The translations under genes were made by a program, and so were the position numbers. This document shows, one piece after another, positions 54,918-63,738 of a stretch of 64,000 nucleotides of DNA. Source of the stretch: Parendozoicomonas callyspongiae (GTDB taxonomy: Bacteria > Pseudomonadota > Gammaproteobacteria > Pseudomonadales > Endozoicomonadaceae); the NCBI RefSeq assembly GCF_023502345.1, contig NZ_JAMFLX010000005.1, forward strand, positions 149,448 through 213,447, read 5' to 3'. How positions within the stretch are numbered: the first letter of the stretch is position 1; every line of letters begins with the position of its first letter. The notes under the pieces are model-generated. The model searched no databases, was not told the origin of the DNA, and was given only the letters and a program-made list of their open reading frames with translations.

Positions 54918-56629
54918 ACGGAGTAATCCCGTGCCGCGTGCACCAGGGATTTGAACTGGTCTGTCCCCTGATCCGGTGGTGTGCACACTTCGATCAGGGC
55001 TCCTTCAGGGCTGGCGAGAGCTTCAGACAGGGAAGCCTGAAAATCTTCGCAGGTTTCTGGTGCACGGTAGTTCAGCCCAAACATGGTTGCCGCACCTACA
55101 CCCTGCAGGGAGTGCTCAATCCTGAAATAGCGTGACAGCGTATTATCGTCCCTGGATACCGGGAACATATTGAAAATGGTCCCACCGCTGTTGTTCAGCA
55201 GCACAATGACAAGACCGTGCTGTGCAGCAAGGTTCAGCGAATTCAGATCATGAAGAAACGAAAGATCACCAATAAGCAGAACTGTTCTCTGGCCGGACGC
55301 TGCATGACCCGCCGCTGAAGCGATCAGACCATCAATGCCGCTGGCACCGCGGTTGGCAATAATTCTGGCATCTGTCCAGGAGGAGCTAAGGCTGTCCAGG
55401 TAACGGACAGGCATACTGTTACCAATAAAAAGGGCTTCTGTCGTCAGTGACTGCTTAAGTTGCTCGGCTGCCCAGATTTCTGTCAGCTGGTTATCCGGCA
55501 GCTTCTCAGCCTTGATTGTTTCTACAAGAGTTCGGGACTGAAGCAGGAGGTTATCGCTCCATGCCCTGTTCTCGGGAGAGAGGGATACTTTGCCTGCGGT
55601 TGCCTGACAAAAGTCTTTTATAGAACAGCTTACCCGCCGAGTGACCGAGAACACCGGATCATGACGATCCTGGCGGCTGTCGATATACCAATGCTCCCGG
55701 CCCCCCTTCCCAAGCCACTGCCCAAGACGTTTACTGATTGGCCGCCGACCGCACTGAATAACAAGTTCGGTCTGATTTAGCCTGGCAAGGATTTCAGGGT
55801 TTGCCAGAGTCAGATCGACACAGCTCAACGCCCGTGCATGGCCCTGCAGACCGGACTGGATATCTGCCAGGAGCAGCCAGCCGATATTATCAGCCAATTC
55901 TGCAACAGCTCTGCTTTCCTGTTGAGAAAGCTGCCCGACAACCAGAACAACCGGCCCAGAAATATCAGGAAGCGAGGGGCAGGTTCCTGCCGATCTATCC
56001 CACAGGCAAAGAGGATTGTGACTGCCACGCCATTCAGCCACAGGCTCTAGCCAGGAGCTCCAGTCAGCAGGTGTATCACTGCCATAGAGCGGATCTCGCA
56101 GCGCCTGGTTGATATGAACTGGCCCGGCATCCGGCCTGTTCATTACGGCCACGGCTTCATCAATAACAGATAACAGCCAGCGGGCTGGCAAAGATGGTTC
56201 AGGACAGGGGAGGTTTACGCTGAACGCCGGGCAGCTGGCATAAATGCCCGGCTGTTCCAGTGTCTGGTTAGCTGCACAGCCCAGCAGTTCCGGCGGACGA
56301 TCGGCAGAGAGAACCATCAGCGGGATGGCTGACTCCTTGGCTTCCAGTAAAGCAGGATAGAGATTGGCAACAGCCGTTCCGGAGGTGGTGATAATAACAA
56401 CCGGAGCGCCTGTCGCCCGGGCCAGACCAAGGGCATAAAACCCAAGGCCTCTTTCATCATAATGGGTATGTGTAGTCAGCTGCTGATGTCTTGAAAGAGC
56501 CAGGGCAAAGGGCGCGCTGCGGGAACCAGGTGCGAGACAGATATGCTGCACGCCATTGCGATACAGCTCTTCCAGAATTATGTCACACCAGAGGCTGGTG
56601 AAGTCACCAGCAGATACTACATCAGACAA
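54911..56629 (-). CDS. menD: SEPHCHC synthase MenD (ThDP enzyme)
   Basis: 572 residues. N-terminal ICLAPGSRSAPFALAL with the downstream HYDERGLGFYALGLAR is the MenD signature. ThDP binding near LLIGDLSFLHDLNSLNLAAQ followed by NNSGGTIFNMFP. It adds 2-oxoglutarate-derived succinyl semialdehyde to isochorismate. Overlaps menH by 7 bp, 39 bp after menF. Confidence 0.96.
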   Translation of the reverse strand: MSDVVSAGDFTSLWCDIILEELYRNGVQHICLAPGSRSAPFALALSRHQQLTTHTHYDERGLGFYALGLARATGAPVVIITTSGTAVANLYPALLEAKESAIPLMVLSADRPPELLGCAANQTLEQPGIYASCPAFSVNLPCPEPSLPARWLLSVIDEAVAVMNRPDAGPVHINQALRDPLYGSDTPADWSSWLEPVAEWRGSHNPLCLWDRSAGTCPSLPDISGPVVLVVGQLSQQESRAVAELADNIGWLLLADIQSGLQGHARALSCVDLTLANPEILARLNQTELVIQCGRRPISKRLGQWLGKGGREHWYIDSRQDRHDPVFSVTRRVSCSIKDFCQATAGKVSLSPENRAWSDNLLLQSRTLVETIKAEKLPDNQLTEIWAAEQLKQSLTTEALFIGNSMPVRYLDSLSSSWTDARIIANRGASGIDGLIASAAGHAASGQRTVLLIGDLSFLHDLNSLNLAAQHGLVIVLLNNSGGTIFNMFPVSRDDNTLSRYFRIEHSLQGVGAATMFGLNYRAPETCEDFQASLSEALASPEGALIEVCTPPDQGTDQFKSLVHAARDYSVC

Positions 56630-56668
56630 GAATGGTTACACCCGGATAAGTTGCTTGTTTTGATAACG

Positions 56669-58039
56669 TTATTGCGAAATCTGAAGCAGCGATTGAACTG
56701 TCCTCAGTTTACTGTCCAGTTCGGCCCATTCGGCATTGGCATCTGATCCACACACCAGACCTGCACCAGAGTAGAGAGAAAGATTACGCCCGTTCAAAAA
56801 GACACAGCGCAGGGCCACGGCAAACTCTGCCTGGTCGTTCCCAATACAGCCGAACGGCGCAGCATACCAGCCCCGGGCATGGTTTTCGATAGTAGCCAGC
56901 TGTTCAAGAGCCCGGTCTTTGGGCACGCCTCCGACTGCCGGTGTTGGATGCAGCAGTTTCAGCAGCATTCCGTCAGTCACACCTGGCTTCAGCTTCGCTC
57001 TGATCATCTGCCGCAGGTGCTGCACACTCTTCAGGCGAATCAGTGACATTTCCGAAATTGGCTCCACCGACTCACTGCAACTCTGCAGGGCATGGCGCAC
57101 AGCCTGCAGAACCAGCGAATTCTCCCGCCGGTTTTTATCATCAGATAACAGCGCTGATGCCAGCCTGCGATCCTGGGCAGGTGTCAGCCCTCTGGGAGCT
57201 GTTCCGGCCAGAGCTTCGCTGTCGAGTGTCTGCCCGTTGCGGCGATACAGTCTCTCAGGAGAGGCGCCGAAAAAGCACTGTCCGTTCTCTCTGATAAATG
57301 CAAAGCGATAGGTTTCAGGCGTCAGTTTCTGCCAAGCCGACAGCAATGACCAGGGGCACAGGTCAGCCTCCAGTTCAAGCTGCTGCTCGCGGGACAATAC
57401 CAGCTTCTCAAGCTCATCCTGCTCCATCAATCCGAGTACCTGCCCTACCTGGTTCTGCCACAACTGCCAGTCCGGATTTTCTTTGACAATCTCGGCTGAA
57501 GGCAGGGCGCAGGGAAAGCCTTTGGCTTCCTTGAGCGACAGGGCTTGCCGGGCAATCTGTGACCTGAACTGCTCCCCGGCAGCACCTGCAGGAAGCTCAA
57601 CATGACAGGCAAGAGTCAGCTGCCCCTGTCTGCGGGTCAGCTCGAAACGCGGAAGTATAAGTTCACCGCCCTCAAACCCGGGCCACTGCTCTTTTCTATC
57701 TTCAAAGAACGGCAGACCACCCACAAACCGCGCTTGCGGGCATGTGTTCAGAATATTGCGGATAACAGGCAGGCATTCATCCAGATCACAGGTGTGTGCA
57801 ACATTCAGGGCCAGTGCAACACCAAAGCCTGCAGTCTCCTGCCCAGGTGTATCACGCTGAGACCAGTAGACCCGCACACCTTCACCTCCGGCCAGGCAGG
57901 CCAGAAGATCTGTTTCAACACAGACTGGCAGTGCAATTCTGTGCCAGCCACTGCCAGGCTCAACCTGGTTAATTTTCTCAGCCAGCTTTGCGGCTGCCAC
58001 CGACAGTGTCAGTGGTTGTCTAAAGGAATCTGCGCTCAT
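56669..58039 (-). CDS. menF: isochorismate synthase MenF
   Basis: 456 residues of the chorismate-utilising family. FGASPERLYRRNGQTLDSEA, LAGTAPRGLTPAQD, a C-terminal HPTPAVGGVPKD and LYSGAGLVCGSDANAEWAEL are the core motifs. It converts chorismate to isochorismate, the first committed step. A single men-type ICS, with no siderophore genes nearby, heads menFDHBCE in E. coli order. An element boundary lies 34 bp upstream of its start, so the promoter must be very close or supplied by the element. Confidence 0.94.
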   Translation of the reverse strand: MSADSFRQPLTLSVAAAKLAEKINQVEPGSGWHRIALPVCVETDLLACLAGGEGVRVYWSQRDTPGQETAGFGVALALNVAHTCDLDECLPVIRNILNTCPQARFVGGLPFFEDRKEQWPGFEGGELILPRFELTRRQGQLTLACHVELPAGAAGEQFRSQIARQALSLKEAKGFPCALPSAEIVKENPDWQLWQNQVGQVLGLMEQDELEKLVLSREQQLELEADLCPWSLLSAWQKLTPETYRFAFIRENGQCFFGASPERLYRRNGQTLDSEALAGTAPRGLTPAQDRRLASALLSDDKNRRENSLVLQAVRHALQSCSESVEPISEMSLIRLKSVQHLRQMIRAKLKPGVTDGMLLKLLHPTPAVGGVPKDRALEQLATIENHARGWYAAPFGCIGNDQAEFAVALRCVFLNGRNLSLYSGAGLVCGSDANAEWAELDSKLRTVQSLLQISQ

Positions 58040-58072
58040 GATCCGTCATGGTTTCGGAGAGTGGCTATTCCA

Positions 58073-58235
58073 GGAGCCTGTCGGGCTTAACGCGCACCTA
58101 CTGCGAAAAAGCCGGATTTGGCCAGTTTTTAGAACCACTTTCGTCAAATAGAACCACTATTATCCTCAAGTGCTTCTAAAAACTGGCTCAAACCGGACTT
58201 TTTCTCGCTACGGTCGGTTAAGTCCGACAGGCTCC
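58073..58235. mobile_element. 163-bp palindromic MITE-like element
   Basis: 18-bp terminal inverted repeats with one mismatch: GGAGCCTGTCGGGCTTAA (58073-58090) against 58218-58235. An inner arm GCCAGTTTTTAGAACCACTT (58121-58140) is mirrored with one mismatch near 58168-58188. Nearly the whole unit is one long imperfect hairpin, and there is no ORF. Its terminal 14-mer recurs at the menH stop. Confidence 0.75.
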
Positions 58236-58505
58236 CAGGCCTCTGAACCGGTTTCATCAGATTGGTAATAACCGAAGTAAACCAGAACCGTTCTCATCTG
58301 CATATGCAGGTGCGCATAAACTAAATGAGATTCCCTGCTGAATAAACCTTGGTGATGAAAGAAATTTCATTTTTTTGCAAATCTGATGGTGTTCTCATAA
58401 TACACAGCCATAAATCGGAAATACCTCCCTCTTAAAAGGTATTTCCATGGTAGATCACCATGATAAAATCCCCGGCCAGCATTTTGCTCCAGGAACAAGA
58501 TTTTT
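58236..58505. other. intergenic region without a supported gene
   Basis: About 270 bp. CTCTTAAAAGGTATTTCCATGG near 58430-58450 precedes a weak frame. A likely RBS (CAGGAAC) lies at 58490-58496 before the next gene. Confidence 0.35.
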
Positions 58506-58865
58506 ATGGCCACGAATGGCTCATCGGCTCGCCAATGGCTGGCTGACAACGGAAAGACGGCATCATCAGAAGAACTGCTTCGCATTCGTAATGCCATTGC
58601 TGCCAAACTGGATAAACTTCCCGAAGGTCATCCGGAAGAAGACGGTCTTCTGGAAGCCCTTGATGTTATGGATGAATGGCGGGAAACCAGAAATGTCTCT
58701 GCTCCCGTTGCATCATCACTTCAGGACAGCGACTTACCGGCTCCGCAACTTGATACCAGTTCCCTGACCCCTGACCTGCCACCTGCACCGAAACTCAGCC
58801 AGGAAGAAAAGCAGACCCGCTTTCAGAAACTTCTTCAGAAAAGCAAACCCGGCATGTCGTCATAA
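58506..58865 (+). CDS. unknown 119-residue acidic/proline-containing protein
   Basis: ATG 58506 has AGGAAC about 9 nt upstream. The N-terminal half is helical (SSEELLRIRNAIAAKLDKLP), the middle is Ser/Pro/Leu-rich and low-complexity (DLPAPQLDTSSLTPDLPPAP), and the C-terminus is a basic helix (EEKQTRFQKLLQKSKPG). No TM or signal. No family recognised. Confidence 0.6.
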   Translation: MATNGSSARQWLADNGKTASSEELLRIRNAIAAKLDKLPEGHPEEDGLLEALDVMDEWRETRNVSAPVASSLQDSDLPAPQLDTSSLTPDLPPAPKLSQEEKQTRFQKLLQKSKPGMSS

Positions 58866-58980
58866 ACAGCAGGCTCTAAATATCAAATCCGTTTAGGGTC
58901 TTCTCCCGGCAGGCATATACTTTCCAGCACTCCTGAAATTCTGATGACAACCCTGAATGGTGCAGAGAGGAGTGCTGAAA

Positions 58981-59544
58981 ATGAAAAGGCTGTATTACCT
59001 GACCCGCTCTGTCGAAGAAGCCGACAGGCTGGTAAAAGATCTTTATCGCTACGGTGTTGGAGAATGGCATATTCGTGGGCTGAGTCAGGATGATGCAGGC
59101 CTCTACCATCACCACATTCATCCGGCCAACTTCTTTCAGCGCTATGATCTTGTTCACCTTGGTGAAAGAGGAGCGATTGCAGGGTTCCTGATCAGCCTTC
59201 TCTGGTCACTTGGCGTTCATTTCATGCATCTGATTCCGGCCAGTTTTGGCACGGCAGAGACAATGTTCACCATTTTGATTTTCACTCTCTTCGGTGCCTG
59301 GTCGGGAGGGTTGGTTGGTATTTCGAGGCTGAACTACCGCATCAGCCGGTTCAGTGAGGATATTGCTTCAGGTGCCTGTCTGGTTCTGGTTGATACCCCA
59401 CGCAACCAGAGCCACAAGATCGCGCAGATGGTTGAGAAAAAGCATCCTTATTTTATCCTCGCTGGCTGTTCTTCCACATTTACCAACCCTTTTTCAGGCC
59501 CGGCACAACGGCATGACTCAACCAAGGGTGTAAGAGTTTACTGA
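58981..59544 (+). CDS. membrane protein with two central TM segments, unknown family
   Basis: 187 residues from ATG 58981, chosen for GAGGAG 8 nt upstream; the frame opens at 58957. A soluble N-terminus (RLYYLTRSVEEADRLVKDLY) resembles the strand-helix module of general-stress/DUF1269-type proteins. Two TM segments (AIAGFLISLLWSLGVHFMHL and MFTILIFTLFGAWSGGLVGI, Gly-rich) are central, then a soluble C-terminus (CLVLVDTPRNQSHKIAQMVE). Function unknown. Confidence 0.7.
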   Translation: MKRLYYLTRSVEEADRLVKDLYRYGVGEWHIRGLSQDDAGLYHHHIHPANFFQRYDLVHLGERGAIAGFLISLLWSLGVHFMHLIPASFGTAETMFTILIFTLFGAWSGGLVGISRLNYRISRFSEDIASGACLVLVDTPRNQSHKIAQMVEKKHPYFILAGCSSTFTNPFSGPAQRHDSTKGVRVY

Positions 59545-59670
59545 GCCAATTTGCTGTCTTAGATGCTTACCTATTGCCTTTATTACCAGCTGTATTACAG
59601 AAGATAAGTGCAATTAAAAGTTATTCTGAAAATGGGTTAGCAATTCCTGAAATGTCGTCAATACTGAATT

Positions 59671-59712
59671 TGTGGCTTCCTCATGAAGGTCTCTCAGGAA
59701 GCCATTTTTCTT
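59671..59712 (+). terminator. rho-independent terminator
   Basis: TGGCTTCCT (59671-59679) pairs with AGGAAGCCA (59697-59705), followed by TTTTTCTT. It closes the upstream plus-strand gene and argues against the overlapping 95-codon frame that spans it. Confidence 0.8.
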
Positions 59713-59744
59713 ACAACTCATTGATTATCAGCAAGGAAGCCGTT

Positions 59745-59861
59745 GTGAATCGGAAGCAATCCCGTCGACTCTTAAAAATGGAGAAAATAATTGGAGACAT
59801 CGCCTTTTGGGTGTTATTAGCCGGGTCTCTTTACTGGCCTTTTTATATGCTTCTTGAATAA
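59745..59861 (+). CDS. 38-residue single-TM small protein
   Basis: GTG 59745 with AAGGAAG 5 nt upstream, right after a terminator. Basic N-terminus (NRKQSRRLLKMEK) then a TM (IIGDIAFWVLLAGSLYWPFY), so N-in topology is expected. The size and design are those of small inner-membrane regulators. A shared terminator follows at 59934. Confidence 0.55.
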   Translation: MNRKQSRRLLKMEKIIGDIAFWVLLAGSLYWPFYMLLE

Positions 59862-59933
59862 CGCAAACGGGTTTCCCCAGACACGAAAAGCACGAACATA
59901 TAACTAGACATACAAAAAAGTTGTTCAAACAAA

Positions 59934-59964
59934 AATCCCCCGAAATAATCGGGGGATTTTTTTA
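59934..59964. terminator. strong bidirectional terminator
   Basis: AATCCCCCGA (59934-59943) pairs with TCGGGGGATT (59949-59958), with A-run before and TTTTTTT after. It serves the small TM gene and convergent rocD. Confidence 0.9.
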
Positions 59965-59980
59965 TCACTCAAAACAGATA

Positions 59981-61198
59981 TCAGAGTTCGTTAAACGTCC
60001 TCTTCAGAATGTCTATACACTCTGCAATCTGCTCATCGTTGATCACCAGCGGAGGTGAAAAACGAATCGTGTGCTGATGGGTCGGTTTCGCCAGAAGACC
60101 ATTCTCGGCCAGCCTCAGGCACACCTGCCAGGCATCAATCTCACCCTTTGGAATAATATCGATGGCATTCAGCAGACCGCGACCACGCACAGCCTTTAAC
60201 AGTGGGTGGTCAATGCTTCTCAGTCCTTCCCTCAGAGCCTCACCCTGACGCTCGGCATTCTCGGCAAGCTTCTCATCACGCACAACATCCAGTGCGGCCA
60301 TGGCGACATGACAGGCCAGAGGGTTGCCACCATAAGTAGAACCGTGCTGACCTGGGCGGATACAGAGCATAATGTCGTCATCTGCCAGAACAGCAGAGAC
60401 AGGATAGGCACCACCGGAAACAGCCTTGCCCAGAATCAGGATATCAGGACGAACCTGTTCATGATCCACAGCCAGCAGTTTGCCGGTTCTGGCAATACCG
60501 GTCTGAACCTCATCGGCCATAAACAGGGCGTTGTTTTCTTTGCAGATTTCAGAGGCACGCTTCAGATAGCCTTCTTCGGGAAGAATGACACCCGCTTCAC
60601 CCTGGATGGGCTCGATCAGCAGACCGGCAATATCCGGAGCCGCCATCGCAGATTCAAGCGCTTCAATATCGTTGTAAGGGATTCGGATAAAGCCCGGCGT
60701 ATAAGGGCCATAGTCAGCCCTTGCCTCCTCGTCATTGGAGAACGAGATAATGGTGGTTGTCCGGCCGTGGAAGTTACCGTCACAGACAACAATCTTGGCG
60801 CGATGGGCATCAATACCCTTTTTCAGATAGGCCCACTTTCGGCAAAGTTTGATCGCTGTTTCAACAGCCTCGGCTCCGGTATTCATTGGCAGAACCCGGT
60901 CAAAGCCAAAATACTCAGCCATATATTTTTCGAACACACCCAGCGCACTGCTGTGGAAAGCTCGGGAAGTCAGAGTCAGCTGTTCAGCCTGCTCCTGCAT
61001 GGCCTTGATAATTTTGGGGTGACAGTGCCCCTGGTTAACTGCAGAGTACGCCGACAGAAAATCGTAATACTCCTTGCCATCAACATCCCAGACTTTTGCT
61101 CCCAGTCCACGATCCAGAACCACTGGAACAGGATGGTAGTTATGAGCACCGTATTTTTCTTCCAGTGCCATCAGCTCTCGGCTGGAAAGTCCTGCCAT
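59981..61198 (-). CDS. rocD: ornithine--oxo-acid transaminase RocD
   Basis: 405 residues of class III aminotransferase. VLPMNTGAEAVETAIKLCRK, DGNFHGRTTTIISFS, FMADEVQTGIARTGK, ILGKAVSGGAYPVSAVLADD (PLP Lys) and HGSTYGGNPLACHVA match ornithine aminotransferases closely. It converts ornithine to glutamate semialdehyde, feeding proline or glutamate. Downstream of putP on the same strand, so proline/arginine catabolism is a shared theme; an intervening hairpin may partly separate the transcripts. Confidence 0.93.
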   Translation of the reverse strand: MAGLSSRELMALEEKYGAHNYHPVPVVLDRGLGAKVWDVDGKEYYDFLSAYSAVNQGHCHPKIIKAMQEQAEQLTLTSRAFHSSALGVFEKYMAEYFGFDRVLPMNTGAEAVETAIKLCRKWAYLKKGIDAHRAKIVVCDGNFHGRTTTIISFSNDEEARADYGPYTPGFIRIPYNDIEALESAMAAPDIAGLLIEPIQGEAGVILPEEGYLKRASEICKENNALFMADEVQTGIARTGKLLAVDHEQVRPDILILGKAVSGGAYPVSAVLADDDIMLCIRPGQHGSTYGGNPLACHVAMAALDVVRDEKLAENAERQGEALREGLRSIDHPLLKAVRGRGLLNAIDIIPKGEIDAWQVCLRLAENGLLAKPTHQHTIRFSPPLVINDEQIAECIDILKRTFNEL

Positions 61199-61325
61199 AG
61201 ATCCTCCTGCCGGATAATCCCTGCTTAGGAACAGCGCACATGATGACCTACTGATGCTTTAAGATCAGACCTTTACACTGCGTTCCCCAGAGAAAACCGG
61301 TAATTATCATTCTTGGTGGTAATCA

Positions 61326-61343
61326 GGGAGGCGAATGCCTCCC
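61326..61343 (-). terminator. hairpin between putP and rocD
   Basis: GGGAGGC/GCCTCCC, 7 bp with a tetraloop and no U-tract. Weak terminator or processing site. Confidence 0.45.
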
Positions 61344-61382
61344 GAAAGGGTAGCTACTAATTATCAGGGCTGGAAGCCAAGG

Positions 61383-62888
61383 TCAACTGGTTTCATCAAC
61401 TGTACCGAGAAGTCTTTCCATGCGGCTGAAATACTCACGAATCTTGTGACCATCGTTCTGGTCTAACAGGCTGAACAGGAAGATCGCCAGTGTTGAAAGG
61501 ATAAAACCGGGAACCAATGCGTAGAGTTCAAAAATTCCGCCGGAGAACTGCTCCCAGATCACAACAGTCAGACCACCGACGATAATACCGGCCAGTGCGC
61601 CATTGCGAGACATTTTATCCCAGAACAGACTGACCAGAAGTGCCGGCCCGAATGCTGCACCAAACCCGGCCCAGGCATAGCCGACCATGTTAAGTACGGT
61701 GCTTTCAGGGTTAAGGGCAATCAGGCAGGCAAGTACAGAGATTCCAATAACTGCAGCCCTTCCAACCCACAGCACCCTTTCCTGTGATGCTTCCGGATGG
61801 AAGATATCCTTGTAAAAATCTTCGGCAAAAGCTGTAGAGCAAACCAGGAGCTGCGAATCTGCCGTACTCATCACTGCTGCCAGAATGGCCGCCAGAAGAA
61901 TACCTGCAACGACTGGATGGAAAATACTGTTAACCAGCAACATGAAGATGCCTTCCGGGTCATTTACCGTCGCTCCGCTATTCAGGGTATGTACCAGCCC
62001 AGCCAAGCCTACTAATAAAGCAGCAACCAGACATATCGCACTCCAGCCAACAGCAATGTTTCTCGCCACCGGCATATCTTTTTCGCTTCTGATTCCTTTG
62101 AAGCGGGAAAGAATATGCGGCTGACCAAAGTAACCCAGACCCCATCCCACAAGGGATAAAATCACCAGAGTATCAAGAGGAAAACCGTCTTTATCAGTGA
62201 ATGGATTCAGCAGGGCCGGGTTATGAGCTTCCAGAGAACTCCAGACTTCCATAAGGCCACCGTTGTCACTGATCACAACTAAAGGAACAACAACCAGCGC
62301 CGCTGCCATCATCAGCCCCTGAACCAGATCAGTCCAGCAAACGGCCAGAAAGCCACCAAACAGTGTGTAAGAAATCACACTGATCGCACCGACAATCACA
62401 GCTATTCGGTAGTCCAGACCAAAGGCAGTTTCAAAGAGCTTTCCGCCAGCTACAAGGCCCGCACTGGTATAGAAGAGGAAAAACAGAAGAATAAAAGCGG
62501 CCGATATGCTTTGCAAAGCACGCCCCTCATCCTGGAACCGGTTACTGAAATATTCCGGCAGTGTCAGAGCATTGCCAGCAGCCTGACTGAATACCCGCAG
62601 ACGTGTGGCAACCAGCTGCCAATTCAACCACGTACCCAGCAGGATTCCACCTGCAAGCCAGAAAGCTTCAACACCGGATGCAAATGCGTAACCAGGTAAA
62701 CCGAGGAGAAGCCAGCCACTCATATCAGATGCCCCGGCACTGAGAGCCGTGGTCCATGGTCCAAGGGAGCGCCCCCCCAGAAAGTAATCTTCACTTGTGG
62801 CTGTCCTTCGCCAGGCCACAATACCAAGCACCAGCATTACAATAAAATAGAGACCGAAAGTCAGCATGATGGCCGTATCTGCAGGCAT
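61383..62888 (-). CDS. putP: sodium/proline symporter PutP
   Basis: About 501 residues from ATG 62888 with AGGAGGG 5 nt upstream (the frame continues to 62918). SSF family: LGGRSLGPWTTALSAGASDM then SGWLLLGLPGYAF is the PutP signature (Ser in the Na+ site); YFGQPHILSRFKGIRSEKDM and AAILAAVMSTADSQLLVCST are further blocks. 13 TM expected. Imports proline with Na+, fitting a marine organism. Three 12-bp repeats lie in the region upstream. Confidence 0.94.
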   Translation of the reverse strand: MPADTAIMLTFGLYFIVMLVLGIVAWRRTATSEDYFLGGRSLGPWTTALSAGASDMSGWLLLGLPGYAFASGVEAFWLAGGILLGTWLNWQLVATRLRVFSQAAGNALTLPEYFSNRFQDEGRALQSISAAFILLFFLFYTSAGLVAGGKLFETAFGLDYRIAVIVGAISVISYTLFGGFLAVCWTDLVQGLMMAAALVVVPLVVISDNGGLMEVWSSLEAHNPALLNPFTDKDGFPLDTLVILSLVGWGLGYFGQPHILSRFKGIRSEKDMPVARNIAVGWSAICLVAALLVGLAGLVHTLNSGATVNDPEGIFMLLVNSIFHPVVAGILLAAILAAVMSTADSQLLVCSTAFAEDFYKDIFHPEASQERVLWVGRAAVIGISVLACLIALNPESTVLNMVGYAWAGFGAAFGPALLVSLFWDKMSRNGALAGIIVGGLTVVIWEQFSGGIFELYALVPGFILSTLAIFLFSLLDQNDGHKIREYFSRMERLLGTVDETS

Positions 62889-63045
62889 AGACCCTCCTGA
62901 TTGCAGCTTAACAGACAATAAATGTAGTTCTGACAGCTGAATTTTTGATGGTGGAAATTACTCATACCATCGGCATAAGTTTTGACGCCTGTAACCCGAT
63001 ACAGTTCTGCACGTTCTAACCCGAATGTTATTTTGCTGATTTTCA

Positions 63046-63081
63046 GAGTTGTAATGAGAGTTGTAATGAGAGTTGTTATGG
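63046..63081. repeat. three tandem 12-bp repeats upstream of putP
   Basis: GAGTTGTAATGA twice exactly (63046-63057, 63058-63069) and once as GAGTTGTTATGG (63070-63081), about 160-190 bp before the putP start. May be regulator-binding iterons or slippage. Confidence 0.6.
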
Positions 63082-63139
63082 ATATATCACCCAACAACGA
63101 AATGGTGAGATTTCAATGGTTTTTATTTTTCACATACGA

Positions 63140-63169
63140 AAAAAGGGTCAGCGTTTGCTGACCCTTTTT
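63140..63169 (-). terminator. terminator of the tRNA cluster
   Basis: AAAAAGGGTCAGC (63140-63152) pairs with GCTGACCCTTTTT (63157-63169), a 13-bp perfect stem that works in both directions, 6 bp past the last tRNA-Pro. Confidence 0.9.
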
Positions 63170-63174
63170 AAAGA

Positions 63175-63251
63175 TGGTCGGGGTAGAGAGATTCGAACTC
63201 CCGACATCCTGCTCCCAAAGCAGGCGCGCTACCAGACTGCGCTATACCCCG
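63175..63251 (-). tRNA. tRNA-Pro(TGG), copy 4 in transcription order
   Basis: 77 nt on the minus strand. Acceptor CGGGGTA/TACCCCG, encoded CCA, anticodon loop TTTGGGA, T-arm GTTCGAATC. Last in the transcript, followed by a terminator. Confidence 0.97.
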
Positions 63252-63293
63252 TTTTCAAATTGTCTGATGATCGTTTAACCAACCATCTAAAAG

Positions 63294-63370
63294 TGGTCGG
63301 GGTAGAGAGATTCGAACTCCCGACATCCTGCTCCCAAAGCAGGCGCGCTACCAGACTGCGCTATACCCCG
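63294..63370 (-). tRNA. tRNA-Pro(TGG), copy 3
   Basis: The same 77-nt sequence as its neighbours, with encoded CCA and TGG anticodon, separated by a 42-nt spacer. Confidence 0.97.
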
Positions 63371-63412
63371 TTCCAAATTGCTTGATGATCGTTTTAACCG
63401 ACCATCCAAAAG

Positions 63413-63489
63413 TGGTCGGGGTAGAGAGATTCGAACTCCCGACATCCTGCTCCCAAAGCAGGCGCGCTACCAGACTGCGCTATACCCCG
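63413..63489 (-). tRNA. tRNA-Pro(TGG), copy 2
   Basis: The same 77-nt sequence, encoded CCA, TGG anticodon. The spacer to the next copy differs by a few bases. Confidence 0.97.
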
Positions 63490-63533
63490 TTTTTCAAATT
63501 GCTTGATGATCGTTTTAACCGACCATTCAAAAG

Positions 63534-63610
63534 TGGTCGGGGTAGAGAGATTCGAACTCCCGACATCCTGCTCCCAAAGCAGGCGCGCTACCAGACTGCG
63601 CTATACCCCG
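63534..63610 (-). tRNA. tRNA-Pro(TGG), copy 1
   Basis: The same 77-nt sequence, encoded CCA, TGG anticodon. First of the Pro copies, downstream of tRNA-Thr. Confidence 0.97.
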
Positions 63611-63648
63611 ATTAGCATTTAGCTCTTTACAAAAAGAGTGCTAGAAAA

Positions 63649-63724
<76 letters not shown>

Positions 63725-63738
63725 TTTGTATGGAATCC

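Noticed and set aside
59574..59744. N-terminal part of a 95-codon frame upstream of the small TM protein
   Set aside because: It spans a strong terminator hairpin with a T-run and has no RBS; the GTG start at 59745 is better supported.
60206..61228. 340-codon plus-strand frame opposite rocD
   Set aside because: Antisense of a clear aminotransferase; a codon-bias shadow.
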